Positions 8,510 to 17,310 of a stretch of 64,000 bases of DNA are shown piece after piece. The position numbers and the translations under genes are program-made. The stretch covers positions 48,340 to 112,339 of the forward strand of contig REBL01000145.1 of the NCBI GenBank assembly GCA_007692755.1, in the 5' to 3' direction. Numbering within the stretch: the first letter of the stretch is position 1; each line of letters begins with the position of its first letter. The notes beneath the pieces are model-generated. The model saw nothing but the letters and a program-made list of their open reading frames with translations, made no database searches and was not told the origin of the DNA. This stretch comes from Nodularia sp. (in: cyanobacteria). GTDB lineage: Bacteria; Cyanobacteriota; Cyanobacteriia; Cyanobacteriales; Nostocaceae.

Positions 8510-9865
8510 ATGTCTGAACAACTGAGTTTTCAAGGCGATGGTAGCGATCGCCTACCACCCCAAAATATTGAAGCAGAAGAAGCGATTTTGGGGGGAATTT
8601 TACTTGACCCAGAAGCCATTGGGAGAGTGAGCGATCGCCTCTTGCCAATAGCCTTTTACATCAGCGCTCACAAAGATATCTATCAAGCAGCCCTGCGCCT
8701 TCACGCTCAAGGTAAACCCACAGACTTACTCTCAGTTACCAGTTGGCTAGCCGATAACGATATCCTCGCCCGCATTGGGGGGAGAAATAAATTAGCCACT
8801 CTCGTAGACCGCACAGTGTCAGCCGTTAACATTGATGCCTTAGCCGGGCTGGTAATGGAAAAGTATATGCGGCGGCAGTTAATTAAAGCTGGCAACGAAA
8901 TTGTCCATCTTGGTTACGAGACAGAGAAAGAATTACCCACAGTTTTAGATCAAGCCGAACAGAAAGTTTTTGGTGTCACTCAAGAACGTCCCCAATCAGG
9001 TCTAACTCACATTTCTGATACCCTGATTAATACCTTTCAAGATATTGAAACTCGTCACCAAGGCATTGCCCTCCCCGGTATTCCTTGCGGATTCTATGAT
9101 TTAGATTCCTTAACCAGTGGCTTCCAGCGTTCTGATTTGATTATTATCGCCGGCAGGCCATCAATGGGGAAAACGGCATTTTGTTTGAATTTGGCTCACA
9201 ATATTGCGGCTGGTTATAAATTACCCGTGGCCTTTTTTAGCCTAGAAATGTCTAAAGAACAGCTAGTACAGAGACTATTGGCTAGTGAAGCGAAAATTGA
9301 AACTGGTTATCTGCGGAGTGGGCGCATTAGTCAAACACAATGGGAACCTTTAAGCCGTGCTATTGGTATGCTTTCAGAGATGCCCATTTTTATTGATGAC
9401 ACATCCAATATTACCATCACCCAAATGCGTAGTCAGGCTAGGCGACTGCAAGCAGAACAGGGAACTGAATTAGGATTAGTTGTTATAGATTATTTGCAAC
9501 TAATGGAGGGTGCTGGTGATAACCGAGTCCAAGAATTATCAAAAATTACCCGTTCTCTCAAAGGTTTAGCCCGTGAATTATCTGTCCCGGTGATTGCCCT
9601 ATCTCAGTTGAGTCGTGGGGTGGAAGCACGGACAAATAAGCGTCCCATGCTCTCAGATTTGAGGGAAAGTGGCAGTATTGAGCAAGACGCGGATTTAGTT
9701 ATGATGATATATCGCGATGATTATTATAATCCAGACAGTCCTGATCGGGGGATTGCAGAAGTCAACATAGCTAAACACCGCAACGGTCCCACAGGTACTG
9801 TTAAGCTTTTATTCGATCCGCAATTTACAAAGTTTAAAAACTTAGCCAAACAAGGCAATTATTGA
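8510..9865 (+). CDS. dnaB: Replicative DNA helicase DnaB
   Basis: 451 residues, hexameric 5'-3' helicase of the replication fork. The N-terminal domain (LPPQNIEAEEAILGGILLDPEAI) is followed by the RecA-like domain with Walker A GRPSMGKTAF, FSLEMSKEQLVQRLL, Walker B LVVIDYLQLM, and LSQLSRGVEARTNKRPMLSDLRESGSIEQDADLV, an uninterrupted DnaB signature. The gene has no intein, although several cyanobacterial dnaB genes carry one near these motifs. An in-frame TTG at 8498 is possible, but ATG 8510 gives the standard N-terminus MSEQLSF. A DciA-type loader gene lies 11 kb away (20422). Confidence 0.97.
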   Translation: MSEQLSFQGDGSDRLPPQNIEAEEAILGGILLDPEAIGRVSDRLLPIAFYISAHKDIYQAALRLHAQGKPTDLLSVTSWLADNDILARIGGRNKLATLVDRTVSAVNIDALAGLVMEKYMRRQLIKAGNEIVHLGYETEKELPTVLDQAEQKVFGVTQERPQSGLTHISDTLINTFQDIETRHQGIALPGIPCGFYDLDSLTSGFQRSDLIIIAGRPSMGKTAFCLNLAHNIAAGYKLPVAFFSLEMSKEQLVQRLLASEAKIETGYLRSGRISQTQWEPLSRAIGMLSEMPIFIDDTSNITITQMRSQARRLQAEQGTELGLVVIDYLQLMEGAGDNRVQELSKITRSLKGLARELSVPVIALSQLSRGVEARTNKRPMLSDLRESGSIEQDADLVMMIYRDDYYNPDSPDRGIAEVNIAKHRNGPTGTVKLLFDPQFTKFKNLAKQGNY

Positions 9866-9936
9866 TAATTCGTAATGCCTCCTTCGGAGGAGCTTCGCTA
9901 ACGTAATTCGTAATTTGTAATTTGTAATTCGTAATT
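9866..9936. repeat. Dispersed repeat TAATTCGTAATGCC...GGAGGAGCTTCGCTAACG, copy A
   Basis: An AT-rich direct-repeat array (GTAATTCGTAATTTGTAATT) around a GC-rich hairpin CTCCTTCGGAGGAG. An inverted, longer copy lies at 58241-58323. It belongs to the abundant interspersed repeats of Nostocales. No gene is seen in the 9866-10094 gap. Confidence 0.8.
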
Positions 9937-9993
9937 GGGCATTGGGGAAGAAGAAATAGGTTATGTTTTCCTAGACTCCAATCCCCAGCCCTG

Positions 9994-10089
9994 AGTACAG
10001 CATGGCGTAAATAGGTAGGTATACCATTTCCAAAAGTTCAAAATACCCAAATCAAGCTTTTTGACTTTTGACGAACGCCTTGCGGTACT
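9994..10089. repeat. Dispersed AGTAC...GGTACT element, copy 1
   Basis: 96 bp, beginning AGTACAGCATGGCGTAAATA and ending AAGCTTTTTGACTTTTGACG..CGCCTTGCGGTACT. The ends form an imperfect inverted repeat (AGTACAGCATGGCG against CGCCTTGCGGTACT). Relatives lie at 31521-31627 and, degraded, at 63464-63570. Confidence 0.75.
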
Positions 10090-10094
10090 ATTTC

Positions 10095-10616
10095 CTACTT
10101 AATACCCAACAATTCTACGTCAAATAGCAAAGTGGCATTAGGTGGAATCACACCACCAGCACCACGAGAGCCATAACCTAACTCTGCGGGAATGATTAAC
10201 TGACGACGACCGCCTACTTTCATAGTGCTAAGTCCTTCGTCCCAACCTTTTATTACCTGTCCGATACCGATTTTAAACTCGAAGGGACTATTGCGATCGC
10301 GTGAACTATCAAACTTAGTACCATTTTCTAAAGTACCGGTGTAGTGAACTACAACTGTTTGTCCAGGTTCAGGAGTCGCGCCAGTTCCCTCTTCTAATTC
10401 AGTATATTTCAGACCAGATGGGGTGGTTACGACATTGGCATCAGACATAGTATTGCTCGCAATCAAGGTTTGGTTTTTTGTGACACTAGTGGGTGCTGGT
10501 GTAGTTGTGGTTAAATTAGCAGCAGTAGCAGAGTTGACTTTATTCCCAACTTGTGCAAATACCAAAACTACAACACAGACCAGCATGAAACCCACGCTGA
10601 GTAAAATTGATTTCAA
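10095..10616 (-). CDS. FKBP-type peptidyl-prolyl cis-trans isomerase, membrane-anchored or secreted
   Basis: 173 residues. Residues 1-22 form a hydrophobic leader ([18 protein letters not shown]) without a clear lipobox, followed by a Thr-rich linker. The FKBP domain from about residue 65 has [75 protein letters not shown], matching all catalytic-pocket motifs of the family. It catalyses proline isomerisation during folding in the periplasm or thylakoid lumen. The start is a TTG, chosen because a strong AGGGAGGA lies 6 bases before it and no ATG fits. It is an isolated gene on the minus strand. Confidence 0.93.
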   Translation of the reverse strand: MKSILLSVGFMLVCVVVLVFAQVGNKVNSATAANLTTTTPAPTSVTKNQTLIASNTMSDANVVTTPSGLKYTELEEGTGATPEPGQTVVVHYTGTLENGTKFDSSRDRNSPFEFKIGIGQVIKGWDEGLSTMKVGGRRQLIIPAELGYGSRGAGGVIPPNATLLFDVELLGIK

Positions 10617-10622
10617 AATTAG

Positions 10623-10630
10623 TCCTCCCT
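10623..10630 (-). promoter_or_regulatory. Strong Shine-Dalgarno supporting a TTG start
   Basis: On the minus strand AGGGAGGA precedes TTG 10616 by 6 bases. It is the reason for accepting a rare TTG start for the FKBP gene. Confidence 0.7.
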
Positions 10631-10698
10631 AATTAGGCAACCTGGCATTTTTAAGATTACCAACAGGACACAATTAAGTGTAAATCAGAAAGGGCATT

Positions 10699-11022
10699 TT
10701 ATCGCCAAAGCTTATTTTCTAAATCACGCAGTTGACGCTCTAAACGGTCAATTCTCCCGCGTAATTCATCCACTTCAGACTGACGAGCAACGCCTAAATC
10801 CTGCATCATATTCCGCATTTGTCGTTGCATTTGCTCTTCCCAGTTGCCCTGTTCTGACTTTAATTGCTCCACAACGTCATCCATTACCGCCTTAGCTTGC
10901 TCAGGATCGAGTTTACCGTCCTTAACCAAATCATCGCTGACTTGCCGCATTTTTTCGGCGACCAAAGACGTTGTACCAATACCGAGCATCATTAACTGTT
11001 GCAACCAGTTGTTATTATCCAT
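10699..11022 (-). CDS. Phasin-like small helical protein
   Basis: 107 residues starting MDNNNWLQQLMMLGIGTTSLVAEKM. There is an N-terminal amphipathic helix, then long charged heptad-like helices (QAKAVMDDVVEQLKSEQ, VDELRGRIDRLERQLRDLENKLW). The pattern matches the small cyanobacterial proteins annotated as phasin family or poly(hydroxyalkanoate) granule-associated. The C-terminal coiled coil suggests oligomerisation. ATG 11022, with GAGGAAGG before it, was preferred to a TTG at 11079. No other gene of polyhydroxyalkanoate metabolism is nearby, so granule binding is only a family-based guess. Confidence 0.7.
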   Translation of the reverse strand: MDNNNWLQQLMMLGIGTTSLVAEKMRQVSDDLVKDGKLDPEQAKAVMDDVVEQLKSEQGNWEEQMQRQMRNMMQDLGVARQSEVDELRGRIDRLERQLRDLENKLWR

Positions 11023-11163
11023 ACTCCCTTCCTCTTCATTATTTCCCACTAGCTGACTCTTGCTGTTGAGTGTATGCAATCAAGCTATGCTGGAAAAGTG
11101 GTTATTTTAGCCTACATCTCTATTTTGGCAAATTCGTAAATACAACAGAAGGAATTCAAGGGT

Positions 11164-11472
11164 GTGGTTATAGAACTACTGAAGTTTAAGGTTGCCCCAG
11201 AAGTACGAGAAAATTATATCCAGAAGGATGCAGAAATTTGGACCACAGGGCTGGCTAAGTATCCAGGATTTTTGGGAAAGGAAGTTTGGATTAACCCCAA
11301 GGACTCCACGGAACTGATTTTAATTATTCGTTGGGCAACAAGAGAACAGTGGAAAGCCATACCCTTAGCAGCTTTACAGATGATTGAAGAGAAATTCACC
11401 CAAGCGATGGGAAAATCCTATCCTATTGTCGAGTCAGCCGAATTTCAGGTACGAAAGTTTCCCCATTCGTAG
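11164..11472 (+). CDS. TIGR03792-like cyanobacterial small protein (ABM-like fold)
   Basis: 102 residues, GTG start (VIELLKFKVAPEVRENYIQKDAEIW) with AGAAGGA upstream. The phrases YPGFLGKEVWINPKD and LILIIRWATREQWKAIP fit the uncharacterised TIGR03792 family, resembling antibiotic-biosynthesis-monooxygenase-like dimeric ferredoxin folds. No catalytic residue can be assigned. It is monocistronic and divergent from the phasin-like gene, with a 141-base intergenic region holding both promoters. Confidence 0.7.
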   Translation: MVIELLKFKVAPEVRENYIQKDAEIWTTGLAKYPGFLGKEVWINPKDSTELILIIRWATREQWKAIPLAALQMIEEKFTQAMGKSYPIVESAEFQVRKFPHS

Positions 11473-11655
11473 ACCAGCTGTTGAGTATTTAACTTGACAT
11501 TCATGGCAAGATGCCCATCCCACAAGAGTTGTATTTAAAATATTATTGTGCAAAATCAGGTTTTTTCAGCTTACGCCTGATTACCACAATCACGCCCAAA
11601 TGGATCTGAAAGTTGTAGCATAGAAATCTAGTATCAATTTTTAAATATTTATTTT

Positions 11656-12714
11656 ATGTCTGCTACGCCGCTTGTTTCTCAAATTGATTCATTAAAATCA
11701 GAAATAATTCCGCCCCTCTTAGGTGCTTCAGTTGCCGATTTAAGTATTTGGGTACAGCAGCAGGGACAACCCGCGTATAGAGGTAAGCAACTGCACGATT
11801 GGATTTATCATAAGGGTGTGCGATCGCTAGCTGATATTTCTGTCTTTCCTAAACAATGGCGTGCAGCAGTTGCAGAAGTCCCCATTGGACGCTCAACTAT
11901 ACATCATCGTGCTGTTGCACCCGATGGCACGATAAAATATCTTTTACGACTCGCAGATGGTCAAATTATTGAAACTGTTGGCATTCCCACTGCAAAACGC
12001 CTAACGGTTTGTGTCTCTACTCAGGTGGGTTGCCCAATGGCGTGTGATTTCTGCGCTACTGGTAAAGGTGGCTTCACGCGCAATTTGGAAACACATGAAA
12101 TTGTCGATCAAGTCTTGACTGTGCAAGAAGATTTTCAGCAACGTGTGAGCCATGTAGTATTTATGGGCATGGGTGAACCGTTATTGAATACTGACAATGT
12201 GTTAGCATCTTTGAAATCCTTGAATCAAGATGTCGGTATTGGACAGCGATCGCTTACCGTTTCTACAGTAGGTATTCGTGGTCGCATCCGGGAGTTTGCC
12301 AAACACAATTTACAAGTCACTCTGGCTGTGAGTCTGCACGCACCCAACCAAGCACTCAGAGAAGAACTCATTCCCAGCGCCCGCCCCTATCCTCTAGAAG
12401 ATTTACTAGATGAATGTCGGGAATATGTTGACATAACGAGACGACGCATCTCTTTTGAATATGTCCTGCTGGCTGGGTTCAACGACTTACCAGAACACGC
12501 ATTGCAACTAGCAAAATGCCTCAGGGGATTCCAAAGTCATGTGAATTTGATTCCCTACAACCCAATTCACGAAGTTGACTACAAACGCCCTAGTAGCGAT
12601 CGCATTCAAGCTTTTGTTAAAATTCTCAAACAACAAAACACTGCTGTTAGTGTCCGTTTTTCTCGTGGTTTAGAAGCTGATGCCGCTTGTGGCCAACTTC
12701 GTGCCAGTAAATAA
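11656..12714 (+). CDS. rlmN: Dual-specificity 23S rRNA A2503 / tRNA A37 C2-methyltransferase
   Basis: 352 residues. A radical SAM enzyme: the [4Fe-4S] motif [11 protein letters not shown] has Cys126, Cys130 and Cys133. Family signatures include [29 protein letters not shown] and the late Cys in DAACGQL. The second catalytic Cys near the C-terminus is the one methylated in RlmN. It transfers a methyl group to C2 of adenosine 2503 in 23S rRNA and A37 of some tRNAs. ATG 11656 gives the usual start. The gene stands alone and ends 14 bases before a dispersed hairpin. Confidence 0.96.
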   Translation: MSATPLVSQIDSLKSEIIPPLLGASVADLSIWVQQQGQPAYRGKQLHDWIYHKGVRSLADISVFPKQWRAAVAEVPIGRSTIHHRAVAPDGTIKYLLRLADGQIIETVGIPTAKRLTVCVSTQVGCPMACDFCATGKGGFTRNLETHEIVDQVLTVQEDFQQRVSHVVFMGMGEPLLNTDNVLASLKSLNQDVGIGQRSLTVSTVGIRGRIREFAKHNLQVTLAVSLHAPNQALREELIPSARPYPLEDLLDECREYVDITRRRISFEYVLLAGFNDLPEHALQLAKCLRGFQSHVNLIPYNPIHEVDYKRPSSDRIQAFVKILKQQNTAVSVRFSRGLEADAACGQLRASK

Positions 12715-12724
12715 AACTGCCCTT

Positions 12725-12750
12725 GTAGAGACGCGATTTATCGCGTCTTT
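12725..12750. terminator. Hairpin AGACGCGA-TTTA-TCGCGTCT between convergent genes
   Basis: An 8-bp perfect stem at 12729-12748 with a 4-base loop, followed by TTTAAT. It sits between the rlmN stop and the stop of the minus-strand zinc-ribbon gene, so it could terminate both. It is also a member of the dispersed GTAGAGACG palindrome family. Confidence 0.6.
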
Positions 12751-12757
12751 AATATAT

Positions 12758-12958
12758 TTATTGAACCTTAGCACTCAATTGTTTTTGAGCATTAATACCT
12801 GGGGCGTAAGCTTCAATTACCTTGCCAGTAACTGTACAAGTAATCATCAAGTAATCACAACTTGGGCATTGTGTGCGAGTTAATTGACTATCAGTAATAT
12901 AGTGCCGTTCCGCATCACTGCCACAGTTTGGACAGTGAACTTTTTGTACTGTATTCAT
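12758..12958 (-). CDS. Small zinc-ribbon protein
   Basis: 66 residues with two CxxC knuckles (CPNCGSD at 9-12 and CPSCDYL at 32-35), giving a four-Cys zinc ribbon, then ITCTVTGKVIEAYAPGI. Homologues of this size are common in cyanobacteria and are sometimes labelled PriA by transitive error; no helicase sequence is present. It may bind nucleic acid or a protein partner. The function is unknown. Confidence 0.75.
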   Translation of the reverse strand: MNTVQKVHCPNCGSDAERHYITDSQLTRTQCPSCDYLMITCTVTGKVIEAYAPGINAQKQLSAKVQ

Positions 12959-13385
12959 TTTAAAAACCCTGGTTGTATTTATTTCTTATTTGACAAAAGT
13001 GCAACTTAAATCAGCCAAAATTTTTATTTGGTTCAAATGAGGAAACAGCCCTGATCTGGCTGATTATTTTAAATAAAACTTTAGGTTTGCATCTTTTTAT
13101 GTTTGATAAATTATCTTGATTTTTAGGTCAATTTAGCATCCCGCTTTAGATATATAAATTAATTTTATGATTACACACTTTCTTAGAATTTTAGTGATCC
13201 CCATCACTATCTCCTTGAGAGAGCCTGATTTTTTTGTTATACCAAACAATTATCAAAAGCCGTTCTTGTATTGAAAAATTAACCGCTAGAAAATACTGTA
13301 ACTTTGGTAACAAAATTTTTTATTTTAAGATTTAGTTAATATTTGGTTGGAAACAGGAAGAAAATGTGAGCAATTATGAAAATTT
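12959..13385. other. Intergenic region, AT-rich, no gene seen
   Basis: 427 bases between two minus-strand genes. It has no convincing reading frame. It contains a short perfect hairpin TAGTGAT-CCCC-ATCACTA at 13192-13209. The downstream part (13320-13375) is very AT-rich. The uvrC terminator, if any, should be here, but no classical stem plus U-run was recognised. Confidence 0.5.
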
Positions 13386-15263
13386 TTAAATCGGATGGAA
13401 ATAATCGTAAATTTCTTGGGCTAACCGTGGACCAATACCGGGAACCTCAGCTAGTTGTGTGGGTGTCGCTTGGCGAATATAATCAACTGAGCGAAAATGC
13501 CCTAAAAGCTGCTTTTGGCGATGGTGTCCTAACCCGGAAATTTCATCTAAGCGCGATCGCTTGAATTGATCACTACGTTGCTGACGATGAAAACTCACAG
13601 CAAATCGATGGGCTTCATCTCTTAACCGCCGTAATAATTGCACCCCTGGCTGTTCTGCGTCCGTTTCCAAAGGTTGCGATTCTCCTGGTAAAAAAATCTC
13701 TTCTCGCTGCTTCGCCAAACTGACAACGCGCAAGTCTTCTAATAAATTCATCTCTTGCAAAATCGCGACAACCGAGGATAACTGTCCTTTACCGCCATCA
13801 ATCATCATTAAATCAGGCCAGTCAGGATTTCCCACTCTGGGTAATTGTGGATCTTCGCTATACTTGCGAAACCGCCTCTGGATAACTTCAGCTAAACTGG
13901 CAAAATCATCTGAATGTCCGGCTGTGACTGTAGGATTTTTAATTTTGTAGTGGCGATAGTGCTGTTTACCCGGTAAGCCATCAATAAACACTACTTGGGA
14001 AGCTACAGCATTTGACCCCTGAATGTGAGAAATATCATAACCTTCAATGCGGTGTGGTAAGTCGGGTAAATCGAGAATATTCGCTAAGTCTTGCATTGCT
14101 TGATGGTTGCGATCGCTCAGTTTTTGCATTCTTTGCAATTCATACTCAGCATTTCGCTCTACCATCTCAATTAATTCTGCCTTAGTTTGGCGCTGGGGAG
14201 CTAAAATTGTCACTTTTCTACCCTTGCGCTGAGTCAAGACATCCGCCAATATTTCTGCATCTGGTAACTCATGCTGGACTAAAATCTCTATCGGAATTTC
14301 TACTGCATCCGCAGTTTGATAATGTGATTCTAAAACTCGTTGTAAAATAGCTCCAGGTTCAGCCTGACTATCCGCGATAAATGCCAAGCGTCCGACCAAT
14401 TGTCCCGCCCGAATCTGAAATAATTGAATACAAGCACTTTGTTCGTCGGTTGCTAATGCTAAAGCATCTCGTGAAACTGTATCATCTGGTAAGGAAACTT
14501 TCTGGTCAGCAGTCAACGATTTTAAGCCGGTGATTTGATCACGAACCCGCGCCGCCAATTCAAAATTTAATGCCTCGGCTGCTGTTTGCATTTGTGCTGT
14601 GAGAATATCAATCAATTCTTGAGTTCTTCCTTGAAACACCATCGCTACTTTATGTACAGTTTTGCGGTATTCTTCCGGAGAAATTAGCTGTTGACAGACA
14701 CCCGGACAGCGCCCTAAGTCATAATTCAAGCAAGGACGGTCTTTGAAAAGTGGTTGAGGTCGTTGTCGCAATGCAAAGATGCGTTTAGATATGCTTAATA
14801 TTTCTCGTAATAAACCAGTATCAGTATAAGGGCCGTAAAACTTATCTTTAGCTTTACCTAGTTGGCGTTTACGAGTGATGAAAATTCGCGGATAGTTTTC
14901 TGACCAAGTTATACAAACGTAAGGATATTTTTTATCATCTTTGAGTAAAACATTAAAATAGGGCTGATGCTGCTTAATTAAGTTAGCTTCCAGCGCCAAA
15001 GCTTCAGCTTCTGTATCAGTGACAATAAATTCAATCTCTGTCACCTGCTTCACCATTGTGGCGATACGTTCGCTTTTATTGTATCCGTCCCGGAAATAGG
15101 AACGAACACGCGATCGCAATTTTCGGGATTTACCTATATATATAATGCGATCGCCACCGTCCCGCATGAAATAAACTCCTGGTTCTGGAGGAATTTCAGC
15201 TAGACGGTTTTCCAGCTTTTCAGTGTTTTTAACTAGTGGTAGTGTTTGGGCAGATAGAGTCAC
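13386..15263 (-). CDS. uvrC: Excinuclease ABC subunit C
   Basis: 625 residues. The GIY-YIG nuclease domain is at the N-terminus ([32 protein letters not shown]). The UVR domain ([27 protein letters not shown]) lies near 205, and the RNase H-like C-terminal nuclease has [34 protein letters not shown] and [11 protein letters not shown]. The end is a helix-hairpin-helix pair ([19 protein letters not shown]). It cuts 3' and 5' of lesions during nucleotide excision repair with UvrA and UvrB. The start codon is GTG. Full length for the family. Confidence 0.97.
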   Translation of the reverse strand: MTLSAQTLPLVKNTEKLENRLAEIPPEPGVYFMRDGGDRIIYIGKSRKLRSRVRSYFRDGYNKSERIATMVKQVTEIEFIVTDTEAEALALEANLIKQHQPYFNVLLKDDKKYPYVCITWSENYPRIFITRKRQLGKAKDKFYGPYTDTGLLREILSISKRIFALRQRPQPLFKDRPCLNYDLGRCPGVCQQLISPEEYRKTVHKVAMVFQGRTQELIDILTAQMQTAAEALNFELAARVRDQITGLKSLTADQKVSLPDDTVSRDALALATDEQSACIQLFQIRAGQLVGRLAFIADSQAEPGAILQRVLESHYQTADAVEIPIEILVQHELPDAEILADVLTQRKGRKVTILAPQRQTKAELIEMVERNAEYELQRMQKLSDRNHQAMQDLANILDLPDLPHRIEGYDISHIQGSNAVASQVVFIDGLPGKQHYRHYKIKNPTVTAGHSDDFASLAEVIQRRFRKYSEDPQLPRVGNPDWPDLMMIDGGKGQLSSVVAILQEMNLLEDLRVVSLAKQREEIFLPGESQPLETDAEQPGVQLLRRLRDEAHRFAVSFHRQQRSDQFKRSRLDEISGLGHHRQKQLLGHFRSVDYIRQATPTQLAEVPGIGPRLAQEIYDYFHPI

Positions 15264-15455
15264 GTTTAAAGTTAGGTAATTTTACAAATATACCCTTCTT
15301 TATTTTAAGGAATATTTCTGATCATTTGGCTGATGCCATAGAGAATGTCAAGCTACTCAATACAAGAGTTTTACCACCAATTTCTCACTCCAAAGTGGTA
15401 TGTGATATTTTCGTAAACAGTTAATTTAAAACTTATACCTGAGAAAATATACTAA

Positions 15456-16631
15456 CTACAAGAACTCGGCAATTCTTTCTACAGCAGTTTCTAACAAAGG
15501 TGGTTCATGCACCAAAGCAAAACGGACATATCCTTCTCCAGATTTACCAAAGCCAGCACCGGGGGAAGCGGCGACACCAGTTTGTTTGACTAACTGAGTA
15601 CAGAATTCCACAGAATTTTGATTCCAAGGTGAGGGTAACTTCGCCCAGATGTACATTGTGCCTTTGGGAGTGGGAACTTGCCAACCGATCCGATGCAAAG
15701 CTGTAATAAAAGCATCACGACGTTTGCGGAAGGTAGTAACCGCATCTGCGACTCCGCCTTGAGGGCCTGTTAAAGCGGCGATCGCACCATTCAAAATTCC
15801 CCGATACTGATTAAAATCAACGGCTGCTTTGACTTGGCGTAAAGCCTGAATTAACTGAGGATTACCAATGGCGTAACCGATGCGGAAGCCGCCCATATTG
15901 TAGGACTTGGACAGAGTAAAAAATTCAATAGAGACGCTTTTATCTGGGTCAGCTTGCAGCACAGAAGGAACTAAGGATACATCTCCAGCTTCTGCAAATA
16001 CCAAATCCACATAGGGGAAATCATGAACTAAGACCAGATCATGTTGCTGACAAAAAGCCACGGCTGCTTGGAAAAAAGACAAAGGCGCGATCGCTGCTGT
16101 GGGATTATGAGGATAGCTCAATACCATCATCCGCGATTGAGCCAAAACATCCCCAGGAATATCAGCAAATACTGGTAAAAAATTATTTTCTGCCAGTAAC
16201 GGCATTGGGTAGATTTGACCACTAGCTAAATAAACTCCCCCGGCGTGGGACGGGTAGCCGGGATCTTGCAACAGGGCAAAATCTCCGGGGTTAAGCAGTG
16301 CTAAGGGTAAATGGGCTGTTCCTTCCTGGGAACCAATCAGGGGCAGAACTTCAGTTTCGGGATCAACTTTGACCCCGAATTTTTGTTCGTACCAATCAGC
16401 TGCGGCTTGGCGAAATGCTTGAGTACCATGAAACAGCAAGTAGCCGTGGGTACTTGGATCATGGAGAGATTTGGCGATCGCCTCAATCACATGGGGCTGG
16501 GCTGGTAAATCAGAAGACCCCAAAGACAGATCAATTAACTGCCTTCGGGCTGATAAAGCCACAGCCTTGGCCTTGTCCATATCAGCAAAGACATTGGATT
16601 GCAGGGGTTGTAAACGTTTAGCAAACTGCAT
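15456..16631 (-). CDS. PLP-dependent class I/II aminotransferase (LL-diaminopimelate aminotransferase-like)
   Basis: 391 residues, fold type I. There is a substrate loop LSLGSSDLPAQPHVIEAIAKSL, PLIGSQEGTAHLPLALLNPGD, LSYPHNPTAA (Asn contacting PLP), VHDFPYVDLVF, and the Schiff-base lysine in FTLSKSYNMGGFRIGY. The C-terminal Arg for the substrate carboxylate is in GYVRFALV. It is close to the family often annotated as LL-diaminopimelate aminotransferase or succinyldiaminopimelate transaminase. The true substrate could be another amino acid such as alanine or aspartate. It starts 37 bases after the thioredoxin gene, so the two may be co-transcribed. Confidence 0.88.
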   Translation of the reverse strand: MQFAKRLQPLQSNVFADMDKAKAVALSARRQLIDLSLGSSDLPAQPHVIEAIAKSLHDPSTHGYLLFHGTQAFRQAAADWYEQKFGVKVDPETEVLPLIGSQEGTAHLPLALLNPGDFALLQDPGYPSHAGGVYLASGQIYPMPLLAENNFLPVFADIPGDVLAQSRMMVLSYPHNPTAAIAPLSFFQAAVAFCQQHDLVLVHDFPYVDLVFAEAGDVSLVPSVLQADPDKSVSIEFFTLSKSYNMGGFRIGYAIGNPQLIQALRQVKAAVDFNQYRGILNGAIAALTGPQGGVADAVTTFRKRRDAFITALHRIGWQVPTPKGTMYIWAKLPSPWNQNSVEFCTQLVKQTGVAASPGAGFGKSGEGYVRFALVHEPPLLETAVERIAEFL

Positions 16632-16668
16632 ATTAGTCGTTAGTTTTTAGTTAGCTACTACCTATTGA

Positions 16669-17004
16669 CTAATTACTACTTAAGTGCGTATCCAAAAAGT
16701 TGAGTAATTTTTCTTTGCCAATAGCTCCTTCAGTGGATGCTAATACCTTGTCTCCCTGAACTAGTCTCAAGGCTGGTACGCCTTCTACTTGATACTGTTT
16801 CACCGTCATGGGGTTGGGATCGACTTCGATTTTCACAACTTTCAGGCGATCGCTGTATTTGGTAGCTGCTAGGTTAATTAGTGGCGACATCAATTGACAA
16901 GGGCCACACCAGGAAGCCCAAAAGTAAAGCAGTACAGGCTGCTCGGCCTTCAATACCTCTGATTCAAACTCACTATCAGTTATGGTGATTACACCCTTAC
17001 TCAT
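16669..17004 (-). CDS. Thioredoxin
   Basis: 111 residues with the classic active site FWASWCGPCQLMSPLI (Cys at about 32 and 35) and the cis-proline in VEGVPALRLV. The length and fold are those of a cytosolic thioredoxin; there is no signal peptide. It reduces protein disulfides using electrons from ferredoxin- or NADPH-dependent reductases. It differs from the m-type in lacking charged residues around the active site, so an x- or y-like divergent thioredoxin is possible. The upstream region holds the second structured-RNA copy and a terminator hairpin. Confidence 0.92.
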   Translation of the reverse strand: MSKGVITITDSEFESEVLKAEQPVLLYFWASWCGPCQLMSPLINLAATKYSDRLKVVKIEVDPNPMTVKQYQVEGVPALRLVQGDKVLASTEGAIGKEKLLNFLDTHLSSN

Positions 17005-17107
17005 TAGATATCTCCATTAGGTGGCATCGATCAAAGTTTGCACACACAATACTTTATCTTAAAAGTGATAGATGCTGTTAGCTTAGAGGCGCATCACGCC
17101 TCGTAAT

Positions 17108-17136
17108 GTAAAATCCCACAACCAACAGGTGTGGGA
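17108..17136 (-). terminator. Rho-independent-type hairpin 3' of the structured RNA
   Basis: On the minus strand, stem TCCCACA/TGTGGGA at 17136-17114 with a 9-base loop is followed by TTTTAC. It lies just after the HEARO-like element and before the thioredoxin gene, so it may end transcripts from vipp1 or from the RNA itself. Confidence 0.55.
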
Positions 17137-17145
17137 CTGGCTCAG

Positions 17146-17264
17146 TGACATACTCCCACACCTGAGCAAGCTGTAGGTGTGGGTTGCTGGTGCGACTACT
17201 GGTATCCTGTCGGACATTAAATGAAACTCACTTGAGACTGCACGAGATGCTCCTCTGCACAGTT
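17146..17264 (-). ncRNA. HEARO/omega-RNA-like structured element, copy 2 (no IscB gene)
   Basis: A minus-strand partner of 7776-7892. Both copies share AACTGTGC, CGTGCAGT, ATGTCCGAC, GGATACC, a GCTTGC loop and the end GGGAGTATGTCA. Stem bases differ in a pair-preserving way (GAG/CTC here for GGG/CCC there; CCCACACCT/AGGTGTGGG here for ACACTC/GAGTGT there). Downstream on the same strand is a terminator-like hairpin, not an iscB frame. It lies between vipp1 and the thioredoxin gene. The two flanks show no similarity, as expected for separate insertions of a mobile RNA cassette. Confidence 0.55.
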
Positions 17265-17310
17265 AAAAAATAGAAATAGGGTTTTGCTCCTATGGCGTAG
17301 TCAGTTAAAG

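Noticed and set aside
9100..9865. Intein in dnaB, as in some cyanobacteria
   Set aside because: The RecA-like domain is continuous through all motifs with no intein block motifs.
13021..13060. A tRNA-like TTCAAAT loop
   Set aside because: No cloverleaf arms could be formed around it; no tRNA was supported anywhere in the window.
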